From the NCBI GenBank assembly GCA_029932795.1, contig JAOZPL010000011.1:3894-15889 (forward strand): a stretch of DNA of 11,996 bases. Direction: 5' to 3'. A program made the translations under genes and the position numbers. Below, piece by piece: positions 1 through 8,000 of the stretch; within the stretch, counting starts at the first letter, position 1; every line of letters begins with the position of its first letter. The notes beneath the pieces are model-generated. The model was not told the origin of the DNA, searched no databases, and saw only the letters and a program-made list of their open reading frames with translations. The DNA comes from Candidatus Zixiibacteriota bacterium (GTDB lineage: Bacteria > Zixibacteria > MSB-5A5 > GN15 > FEB-12).

Positions 1-2070
1 TTGAACGGCGATGAGCTATTTATCGGGACGGCTTTTTTCGGCTGGTTAATAGCGGTTGCGCTCGGTGCCTATCTAGGCGGCAAGGCGCGTTTCAGGGTCC
101 GACCGGGTGTTCTGTTCCTGGGCGGGGTCATCCTTCTGCCGGCAGTTCTCATCGCAGTGCGTATTTCGCCTCTCGCCGTGAATGACATCGTAGGAGAGAT
201 CATTCCCTTCAGCACGGCCGCGCTTATATCGAGTGTTATGATGCTGCCTGTCGGTATCGTATCCGGCTGGCTTTTCCCGTCCATTACCGACGAAGGCGGT
301 AGCGCGGCTGCTTCGATCGTACAGGTTTATCTTTTCGAGGGGATAGGAGCCTTTGTCGGGGGCGTGCTGATTTTAACCCTGGTAGGCGGGGTGGTATCAA
401 CACTGGAGATGGCAGTTGTGCTGGGGGTTATTGTAATTGCCGGTTATCTTCTTTTATGCCAAAGTTGGAGGATGACGATAGCGGTTATCACGGTAGCGGG
501 GGTGATAGTCCTTCTTTTTGTTGTGCGACAGCTCGTCCCGCGGTTTGACGTCTTTATTGACGGCGTCAAGTACGGATCATATAAGGTTGAAATATCTTTC
601 GATACCCACTACGGGCATCAGGCTGTTCTGTTGCGGGACAGCACACATGTACTTCTCACTGACAATACCATAGAGGCTGTTTGTCCCGATCTGCTGACAT
701 CTGAGAACCTGCTGATTCCACCTCTGGTGTATAAGCCATCGGCGCGGGAGATTCTTTTTATCGGCCGGACGGAGTTCGGCGTCGGGCGACTTGCTGACAG
801 TCTGTCGGGAATATCGATCACGCAACTGGATCCGCGCTATCTGCTGTCAAGTGTGCTGGATGAGGTTATATCTCCCATGGGTAGTGTTAAGAGAATCAAT
901 GATGACCCGGTGGCATATTTCTCACGCAGACAGGGACTCCAGGCATACGACATTATTGTTTTGAATCCCGGTGAACTGGACAATTACAAGAATAGTCGCC
1001 TGATAACCAGGCGGTTTCTGATAACCCTCAGGTCATTTATGAAGGACGATGGAATCCTGTACGTTCCCACGCGATATGACACCGATCGCTACATTATCTC
1101 CGAAGAGAAAGAGTTGCTATCCTTGATAAACAATGTCATAAAGGGCACGTTTCGTTATGTCGGGCTCTGGCCGGGCAGTATGACTCTGTTTTTTGCATCT
1201 GATGCTCCCTTGTTTGACATTCCTTACGATTCCATGAAAACGAGACTTGACGTTCTTGAGTATTCTCCACAGTACATTAACGAGAACTACCTTGATAACA
1301 GACTGGATGAGTTCAGGGTGGCACGGCTGCGAGCCGCTGTTGCCGGTTCTGACCGAATCAGCAGTCTGGATCGGCCGCTTTTGGCTCATTACCAGGCTCT
1401 GTATCGCGCCAAAACCAGCAAATTCGACAAGGGTTTGATCAAATTGGTTCTTACAAAACCCGGTTGGACTGTCGCCATTCCCCTGTTTATCCTGTTGTTC
1501 TTCGCGTGGGCAGCCATATCCGGAAAGCGAAGACGCCGGTACGGGCTGTTTTTGTATTTTACAGCCGGATTGGTTTCGCTGTCACTGGAGTTGTTATCAT
1601 TCTATGTCTATCAGTCAACCGCGGGCTCGCTGTATTCGGAGATGGCTGTCCTGATTGGAGCGTTCATGCTGGGGCTGGCTCTGGGAGCATATTATACGAT
1701 GAAGCGGAAGCGGAAAAGTCAGGGGCTGGGTGCCTTGCTCACCCTGCTGGTTCTGACTTTAGCATTCCTGGTCAGTTACTGGCGCATATCACCACCGCTT
1801 CTCCTTCTCTATCATCTGCTGTTTCTGTTTATCGCTGCCGCAGCGACCGGCAGTCTGTTTGTAGCGGCTACTGACCGTTACTATCCGGAAGGATCGGCAC
1901 GGAACCGGGGTGCCGGTTATGCCTGTGAGCTGGTCGGCTCTTCGGTTGGGGCGCTCTTCACGACGACCGTGCTGTTGCCGTTGATTGGTCTGCAATGGCT
2001 GCTGATATCTTGTGCAGCGCTGATTGTCGTCGCGTTGCTCGGTACGTTTGCAGCGGCAAGGTCAGCCTGA
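1..2070 (+). CDS. Membrane-embedded spermidine synthase-like protein (5'-truncated by window edge)
   Basis: The visible 689 residues form two membrane bundles around a soluble domain. Hydrophobic segments lie near residues 6-26, 36-53, 68-92, 104-130, 131-152 and 157-176, then again near 490-507, 515-537, 545-565, 577-595, 600-623 and 640-685. The middle part (about 185-400) has the spermidine synthase/Rossmann layout: a beta-strand plus glycine-rich stretch ILFIGRTEFGVG (251-262), an acidic ribose-binding-like strand end ITQLDPR (273-279), and YDIIVLNPGEL (316-326) where true aminopropyltransferases carry the catalytic Asp. Asn stands at that position, so aminopropyl transfer is doubtful. 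The C-terminal bundle has the family-typical FTAGLVSLSLELL and GLALGAYY. The first visible codon is TTG, but the protein opens in what is usually the second helix (ELFIGTAFFGWLIAVALGAYLGG). The real start is therefore probably some 30-50 codons upstream of the window. Known family: fused MFS/spermidine synthase-like membrane proteins, substrate unknown. Confidence 0.8.
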   Translation: MNGDELFIGTAFFGWLIAVALGAYLGGKARFRVRPGVLFLGGVILLPAVLIAVRISPLAVNDIVGEIIPFSTAALISSVMMLPVGIVSGWLFPSITDEGGSAAASIVQVYLFEGIGAFVGGVLILTLVGGVVSTLEMAVVLGVIVIAGYLLLCQSWRMTIAVITVAGVIVLLFVVRQLVPRFDVFIDGVKYGSYKVEISFDTHYGHQAVLLRDSTHVLLTDNTIEAVCPDLLTSENLLIPPLVYKPSAREILFIGRTEFGVGRLADSLSGISITQLDPRYLLSSVLDEVISPMGSVKRINDDPVAYFSRRQGLQAYDIIVLNPGELDNYKNSRLITRRFLITLRSFMKDDGILYVPTRYDTDRYIISEEKELLSLINNVIKGTFRYVGLWPGSMTLFFASDAPLFDIPYDSMKTRLDVLEYSPQYINENYLDNRLDEFRVARLRAAVAGSDRISSLDRPLLAHYQALYRAKTSKFDKGLIKLVLTKPGWTVAIPLFILLFFAWAAISGKRRRRYGLFLYFTAGLVSLSLELLSFYVYQSTAGSLYSEMAVLIGAFMLGLALGAYYTMKRKRKSQGLGALLTLLVLTLAFLVSYWRISPPLLLLYHLLFLFIAAAATGSLFVAATDRYYPEGSARNRGAGYACELVGSSVGALFTTTVLLPLIGLQWLLISCAALIVVALLGTFAAARSA

Positions 2071-2080
2071 GAGTTCAGGC
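2065..2080. repeat. Perfect inverted repeat spanning both convergent stop codons
   Basis: GCCTGA (2065-2070) and TCAGGC (2075-2080) form a perfect 6-bp stem with a 4-nt loop GAGT. The TGA stop of the plus-strand membrane protein and the TGA stop of the minus-strand polyferredoxin lie symmetrically in the two arms, only 4 bp apart. There is no T-tract on either side, so a role as a bidirectional terminator is only a possibility. Confidence 0.45.
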
Positions 2081-3766
2081 ATTCGGTTGAACAGTATCTC
2101 TCTCTTTTCTCCGTCTTTTCAGCAGGATCTGATTGCGCTGTGATCGTGACTCGCCGACGGAGGTGATGTAGATGGCCAGTTTATCAACTATGGGACAGGC
2201 GTACTCGCAGGCGCCGCAGCCGGTGCACAACTCGGGATCGATATAAGGACGTTTAACAATAACCTCTTTGCCTTCCCGGTTCGAGACCTTCTCCTCTTTC
2301 AGATAGATCGCTTTGGGGGAGGTGGGGCACCACTCCTCACAGACAATACAAGGGGTGGCCATGGCCCACGGCAAACACCGTCCGCGGTCAAGGAAGGCGG
2401 TTCCGATTCGATTGGGGAGTATTTCTTTGTCACCGACTTTCTCCTTCAGACTGAGCTCCGCAATGGCACCGGTAGGACAGACCTGAGTGCACAGGGTACA
2501 GGTGGGTTCACAGTATCCAATCTGGGGAATGAGGATCGGCGACCAAATGCCTTCCGCGCCCGCTTCGAGAAATGTAGGGTGCAGCGCATTGTTCGGGCAG
2601 ACCCGCATGCATTGACCGCACCGGATGCAGCGAGCAAGGAAATCACTCTCCTCAACCGATCCGGGGGGACGAATCAGCCGGGGATTGGCGTTCACATCAA
2701 AGGCGTCGCCGGAACGCAACAGCGGCAACAGGGCCAGGCCCCCGGCCAATGAGCCTATTACCTTTCTCCGTGAGACGTCTATCTTCGGTGTGCCGTCTGG
2801 ATTGGTCTGAGAGGTCTTCTGGTTCGGGAACAGCTTGAATCTTAGCGAGCCGCTGGGGCATGCCGCCTGACAGTTCAAACAGAGGTGGCATTCCGTCTGG
2901 CGCCACTTCGAGCCGATCTCAGGGTTATCCGCACCCTGACACGCCAGCAGGCATTGCCCACAATGATCACAGGTTGACTCACGCTTTTCAAGGCCGAGGA
3001 TGGCAAAACGGGAGAAAATGCCAAGCAGCGCGCCCAGGGGACAGATGGCCCGGCACCAGAAGCGAGTGAAGATGCGGTTGAGAGACAGGATGATTATGAA
3101 GAAAAGGCCGATGATTACAATCGTGTGAAAGTGAGCCTGACGAAAGGGCAGTAGCACGGGTGAGATGAGATCATAGGTCAATTGGACAACTGCAGCGAGG
3201 GGACCGATGCCGGTCGCTTTGCTCCACTCCAGCAGTCCGGCGGCGGCGGTGTGAATTGTCGGCAGAATGAAGGTGCCGATAGATCGAGCCAGTAACGACA
3301 GTGGGTCAAGCAAACCTATCTGAAGACTTCCGACCAGCGCCGCGCCAAGGAAAAAGAACAGGATGTAATACTTGATCCTCTGGTATTTCCGGTACCGGTT
3401 TGATTCCATCTTGCGGGCACCTTTGCGACGGAGTCGCTCCGAAGGGATTTCCGATATCCAGTGATTGAGTGCCCCCATCGGACAGACCCAGCCGCAGAAG
3501 AAGCGCCCCAGAAATATCGTGGGAATCAGGATGACCAGCGACCACAACAGCCCCTTATAAACGGTGCCGGTGGCGAGCAGGGTAGCCAGAGCTACGAGCG
3601 GATCAAACTCCAGCGCGATAGAGACCGGGTATGGAAGTCGTATGTCCGTAGCGGCGTCAGGACTGAAGTTTACCTCGAAATTCGTTTTGAGTATCAGCCA
3701 GAAGAATATTAGGAAAAAGACAACCTGTGAACAGCGGCGGAGATTTCTAACAGTCTTGACTGTCAT
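2075..3766 (-). CDS. NapH/NapG(MauM)-like fused membrane polyferredoxin
   Basis: This 563-residue protein probably moves electrons between the quinone pool or a membrane partner and a soluble or periplasmic redox protein. The N-terminal half resembles NapH/CcoG. It has membrane segments near residues 13-27, 58-86, 132-152 and 212-231, the two conserved motifs FLGRFFCGWVCPMGAL (85-100) and RFWCRAICPLGAL (235-247), and then two 4Fe-4S motifs, CDHCGQCLLAC (266-276) and CHLCLNCQAACP (293-304). Residues 332-350 (SRRKVIGSLAGGLALLPLL) look like an internal twin-arginine signal or membrane anchor. The C-terminal half is NapG/MauM-like, with RPPGS (366-370) and four cysteine clusters: CIRCGQCMRVCP (380-391), CEPTCTLCTQVCP (419-431), a spaced C464...CIVCEEWCP (473-481) and CTGCGACEYACP (514-525). 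That totals up to six clusters. The start ATG overlaps the upstream DUF362 stop as TGATG, implying coupled translation, and AAGGA lies about 10 nt upstream. The substrate system is not determined by sequence. No nitrate or methylamine enzyme genes are visible nearby. Confidence 0.85.
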   Translation of the reverse strand: MTVKTVRNLRRCSQVVFFLIFFWLILKTNFEVNFSPDAATDIRLPYPVSIALEFDPLVALATLLATGTVYKGLLWSLVILIPTIFLGRFFCGWVCPMGALNHWISEIPSERLRRKGARKMESNRYRKYQRIKYYILFFFLGAALVGSLQIGLLDPLSLLARSIGTFILPTIHTAAAGLLEWSKATGIGPLAAVVQLTYDLISPVLLPFRQAHFHTIVIIGLFFIIILSLNRIFTRFWCRAICPLGALLGIFSRFAILGLEKRESTCDHCGQCLLACQGADNPEIGSKWRQTECHLCLNCQAACPSGSLRFKLFPNQKTSQTNPDGTPKIDVSRRKVIGSLAGGLALLPLLRSGDAFDVNANPRLIRPPGSVEESDFLARCIRCGQCMRVCPNNALHPTFLEAGAEGIWSPILIPQIGYCEPTCTLCTQVCPTGAIAELSLKEKVGDKEILPNRIGTAFLDRGRCLPWAMATPCIVCEEWCPTSPKAIYLKEEKVSNREGKEVIVKRPYIDPELCTGCGACEYACPIVDKLAIYITSVGESRSQRNQILLKRRRKERDTVQPNA

Positions 3767-4719
3767 CAGACGAGTTCCTTGTAACCTATTGACCGGTAGT
3801 CAATATTTCCCAGACCGGACTTTTCGGCCAGTGTGATATGACCAACCTGCTCGGCGCTGAGGCCAAGAAACTCGACGGCTCTGGCATCGGCGGCCACCTG
3901 ATCGGTGGCGCAGATAACAGAGTCCTCGTGGGCGACATCGTCGAGTGACCCACCGGTGGGACCGCCTCGCAGGAGCACTCGGGTGGCATCAACCACTGTC
4001 AGAGTGGGACGGCAGAAGGCGGCCAAATCAACAATTGACTGGTCTATTTCCTGATGGAGCTGGTTGCGGCGACCACCGAGGATACCGTAAAGGTTCTTCA
4101 TGCCTATTGTACAGCCAGATAGTGAGTGGTGCTTGGTTATCGGCATATTGATCAAACGGTCCGTGTGGATGAAATACTTCAGAACCGGCCAGACAGTCAG
4201 GAGTTCGCCGTCAAACTCGGTCTGCATGAAATCCTCCTTTACCGGAAGGATGACACGGCCACCTGCTTTCTCGGCTGCCTGTCTGATGCCGGAGCGGAGA
4301 AAACAACGCCGCGCCTCGTTGCAGGTGACATCCGTTACAATGACCTCGGAGGCGCCGGCGGTCAGGCATAGTCTCACCATTTCACCGACCAGAAGGGGAT
4401 TGGTCGTGGCTGCCTGCTCCGGTGTTCGGTCCCATCCGATATTAGGCTTAACTGTAACTGTTTCACCGGGTTGGACGAAGCGTCTGATCCCGCCAACGGT
4501 GTCCAGGGCGGTGTTGAGAGCCGCTATGTGGTCAGCATTTCTGGCCAGTGCTATCTGGGGGAATGATGTATCAGGCGCAACGCGGAAACTGTGCGGCTTT
4601 GTGACAATAGCAATGCGGCTTGCGGTCTCGCGGTTGTGGAACAGCAATCCGGTCCCGCCGGTAGCGACTGCCAGGGCCAGAGCCTGTCCGTTTTTTTTCA
4701 GAAAATCACGTCGTTTCAT
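3766..4719 (-). CDS. DUF362 domain protein with twin-arginine signal
   Basis: This 317-residue protein starts with MKRRDFLKK followed by a hydrophobic stretch rich in Ala and Gly, a good Tat signal, so it is probably exported folded, likely with a cofactor. The DUF362 core follows: VKPNIGW near residue 90, TTNPLLV near 106, GASEVIVTD near 122, GMKNLYGILGG near 206, and a C-terminal IDYRSIGY-like end. DUF362 proteins are often found with ferredoxin domains; their reaction is not established, and I do not assign one. The first gene of a two-gene operon, it ends in a TGATG overlap with the membrane polyferredoxin. The reading frame extends upstream to a TTG at 4740, but I chose ATG 4719 because it gives a normal Tat n-region; neither start has a strong Shine-Dalgarno. 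A run of eight A residues lies in codons 7-9 (plus-strand T-run at about 4691-4698), which is a slippage-prone site. No cysteine cluster is present in this protein itself. Confidence 0.82.
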   Translation of the reverse strand: MKRRDFLKKNGQALALAVATGGTGLLFHNRETASRIAIVTKPHSFRVAPDTSFPQIALARNADHIAALNTALDTVGGIRRFVQPGETVTVKPNIGWDRTPEQAATTNPLLVGEMVRLCLTAGASEVIVTDVTCNEARRCFLRSGIRQAAEKAGGRVILPVKEDFMQTEFDGELLTVWPVLKYFIHTDRLINMPITKHHSLSGCTIGMKNLYGILGGRRNQLHQEIDQSIVDLAAFCRPTLTVVDATRVLLRGGPTGGSLDDVAHEDSVICATDQVAADARAVEFLGLSAEQVGHITLAEKSGLGNIDYRSIGYKELV

Positions 4720-5058
4720 ATTGCTGGGTACCGGATGCAAACCTGTGCCAATATTTCAGATGATTGTACTGTGGGCAAGCTGCCAGCCGGGTGTGTGGTA
4801 CTCTACTCGAACACCTTTTTTCACAATAATGGTGTATTTTCTTGCTCCTGCTTTGCTCTTTTATATTATATTGCTTCTGCGACAGGAATCTTATTCACAG
4901 GCCAAATCGATTGACCTATCACAATGTGCTTCTTGATGAGATCGCAATAAACTGCTGAAGAGGGAGGTGATGCTGTAAGTACTTGTGTAATATCTATGGG
5001 GGAGTTCAGGTAACATGGTTCGTTTAGTTGGAGGTTTTGTTGCGAAAGGAGACTTCGA
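4720..5058. promoter_or_regulatory. Divergent intergenic region between the DUF362 operon and the subtilase gene
   Basis: This 339-bp gap must hold the promoters of both flanking transcripts. The most AT-rich part is 4815-4875 and includes TATATT (4862-4867), a plausible plus-strand -10 element with only a weak -35 (TTCTTG, 17 bp upstream). I cannot assign a convincing minus-strand promoter. The last 100 bp before the subtilase start are purine-rich, with several Shine-Dalgarno-like strings (GGGAGGTGATG near 4961-4971, GGGGGAG at 4998-5004, AAAGGAG at 5045-5051). The final one, 7 nt before GTG 5059, is the best ribosome binding site. I see no riboswitch or RNA gene that I can support. Confidence 0.4.
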
Positions 5059-5062
5059 GTGA
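5015..5062 (+). CDS. Possible 15-codon leader peptide overlapping the subtilase start
   Basis: ATG 5015 opens a 15-residue reading frame (MVRLVGGFVAKGDFE) whose TGA stop (5060-5062) overlaps the GTG start (5059-5061) of the subtilase as GTGA. A GGGGGAG string lies 10 nt upstream of the ATG. The arrangement would allow translational coupling, and the subtilase ribosome binding site lies inside this frame. The frame is short enough to occur by chance and there is no recognisable product, so this is a tentative call. Confidence 0.2.
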   Translation: MVRLVGGFVAKGDFE

Positions 5063-8000
5063 AGAAATATTTGCTGTTTTGCATGGCTATTGTTCTTCTC
5101 CTCTCATCGGTGTCTCTGGCTGAGAATTTCAAGGTCAAATCCCTCCCCGATAAGCCAGCCTTGACCGGCGAAGTCGAATACGTTCCGGGGGAGATACTGG
5201 TAAAGTACAAAGAAGGTGTTTCTTCCCAGAGGATGGCTGATCTCAGCAGTTCTCTTGGAACTTCGATCTTGTCGGTACACCGCGGAGGGGTCAGGAAGCT
5301 CAGTGTTCCTGCGGGGAAAACAGAGCGTGAGATGATCGCTCTTCTGGAGCGTGACCCGCGTGTTGAATATGCTGAACTGAACACGAAGTGTCACGCTTTC
5401 ATGACACCGAACGACCCGTACTACAGCCCGTACCAGTGGCATTTCCCGCAGGTTAACTGCCCTGCAGCCTGGGACATATCTACAGGGACAGGCGTTGTGG
5501 TAGCGGTTCTGGATGCCGGGATAGCGTATGAGGATTATCCTGTACCAGCCTATGAGTCCAACACGGTTCAATCTGGTGTCACCAGCTATGAACAGGCACC
5601 GGACTTTGCCGGAACTGCTTTTGTTCCGGGGTATGACTTCATCAATGATGATAGTCATCCCAATGACAACAACGGACACGGGACCCACGTGGCGGGGACG
5701 ATAGCACAGACGACCAATAACAGCTACGGTGTGGCGGGAATGGCCTTTGATTGTTCACTGATGCCAGTGAAAGTACTCGACTATACGGGTTCTGGAAGTG
5801 CCAGTTCGCTCGCTGACGGACTGTATTGGGCTACGGACAATGGGGCTCAGGTAATCAATATGAGTTTAGGGTGGTCACCGGGTTACAATCCTGGACCTAC
5901 AGTTGAGAATGCTATCATCTACGCATACGACCACGGCGTTGTATTGGTAGCATCTTCAGGAAACGCGGGTGTCAGCCCAGTATCGTATCCTGCAGCCTAT
6001 TCTCAAGTGATTGCTGTGGGGGCTACCAGGTACGATGATCAACTTGTAGATTATTCTCAGTATGGCAGTGAGCAAGAGCTGGTGGCGCCTGGTGGTGATC
6101 TGGATGTGGATCAGAACGGTGATGGCTATGGAGATGCTGTCCTCCAGCAATCGTTCGATCCCTATGATCCCGGGCCTCCAGAGGTTCTTGCCAATCCGAC
6201 AGTTTTCGGCTGGTGGTTCTATGTGGGCACTTCCCAAGCCTCGCCGCATGTCTCTGCTCTGGTGGCGATGATGATCGCCAATGGTCAGACCGGCATTGAG
6301 AATATTCGGACTATTCTCCACGAAACATCTGTAGATCTTGGTGCAACAGGATGGGATCAATACTACGGGTATGGCCGGATTGACGCCTATGCTGCCCTTA
6401 CCTATGGCGGCACTCCTCCTGTGGCTGATTTCTCAGGGACACCAACCTCAGGTTGTGTGTCTCTGACGGTCGATTTCACTGATATGTCATCGGGCGATCC
6501 GACCAGCTGGAGCTGGGATTTTGGTGACGGTGTGGGAACATCAACCGCTCAGAATCCAAGCTATACATACAACGCTGCCGGTAACTACACAGTGACCCTG
6601 ACTGCGACAAATGAATACGGCAGTGATACCGAGACAAAGACCAACTATATTAGCGTCTCTGATGTGCCAGTGGCTGGCTTCTCCGGTTCACCAACCTCCG
6701 GTCAGGCACCTTTAACGGTTGATTTCACTGACGAATCCACTGGCAATCCTACTTCGTGGAGTTGGGATTTCGGTGACGGTGGGACTTCTGTCGATCAGAA
6801 TCCGACATATACTTACAATGATTCTGGCGACTATACTGTCACGCTGACGGCGAGCAACGCCTGCGGTTCCGACGTGGAGACCAAAGTAGATTACATCCAT
6901 GTTGATCCGCCGGGTGGCGCCAAGGCGTTTGCCCTTTCCGACATTCCTGTAAAGGGCACCGTCTCCGGTGATTATACAAATACCCACACCAGTGATAATC
7001 TGTACGAGGTAATTACAGAGAGGGAGTCAGGTGGCAAGCCTGCCAATCGTTACAGTTATCTCGAACACAAGTGGGATTTCAATGTAGCGTCCGGCACTTC
7101 GATTGCATTCTATGTTGAGGCTTATCGCCCAGATAACTCCGAAGGAGATGATTTCTCTTTCGAATACTCGACGGATAATTCCAGCTTTACGCCTCTATTA
7201 ACGGTTAACAGTGCCACGGAACAAACGTACTCGGCTGCAATGCCAAGTAGCATTAGTGGTACGGTGTATATTCGCGTGGTGGATGCCGATCAAACACCAG
7301 GCAACCGGAACCTGGATGCCGTATATGTGGATTACATGTACATTGAGTCAACCAGCGGACCGGTACCGCCGGTGGCTAACTTCGACGGTTCACCTACATC
7401 AGGATCAGTTCCCTTAACAGTCAGCTTCACTGATCTCTCCTCCGGTGATCCGACATCGTGGACCTGGGATTTTGGGGATGGCGGTAGTTCCAATATTCAG
7501 AATCCCACCCATGAGTACACCGTAGCTGGTACTTATAGTGTTTCTCTGACCGTAAGTAACGCTTATGGCTCTGATACTGAAACCAAAGTGGATTATATTA
7601 CGGTGACTGAAGGTGGCTGTGTGATGCATGTCCATGATATTGTTGTGACAAGAAAGACAGCCGGCCCTAATTGTAATGGTATCGGGACTATTTATATTTA
7701 TGATGCTAATAATCAACCTGTATCTGATGCAACAGTCTATGCTACAGCTACTGGCCCGGTAGGTGGCGATTTTACTGGTGTTACCGATGTTAATGGCATT
7801 ATTGTGTTCCAAACAGGTAAGACTAGGGATTGTGCAGGTGAATGGTGTTTCGAAGTAACAAATGTGACACATTCATCCTGTACCTATGACCCGGCCGCCA
7901 ACATCGTTACCAAGGCCTGTGAAAGCGGGCCGGTATATAAAGGCAGCGACCTGTTGGCAGAGGTGCTACCGAGCGAATTCGGTCTGGCCCAGAACTACCC

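Noticed and set aside
4100..4936. Plus-strand open frame of 278 codons
   Set aside because: It lies mostly antisense to the DUF362 gene, whose protein has clear family motifs; the translation has no recognisable domain and is rich in Ser, Arg and Pro, as expected of a shadow frame.
4866..5384. Minus-strand open frame of 172 codons reaching into the divergent intergenic region
   Set aside because: Most of it is antisense to the subtilase propeptide; there is no domain and no good ribosome binding site.
5104..5688. Minus-strand open frame of 194 codons
   Set aside because: It is fully antisense to the signal, propeptide and catalytic start of the subtilase and shows no domain.
6418..7608. PKD repeats considered as a CRISPR-like or mobile repeat array
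   Set aside because: Copies are in frame, long, diverged and encode a known protein domain; spacing and structure do not fit CRISPR or transposon repeats.
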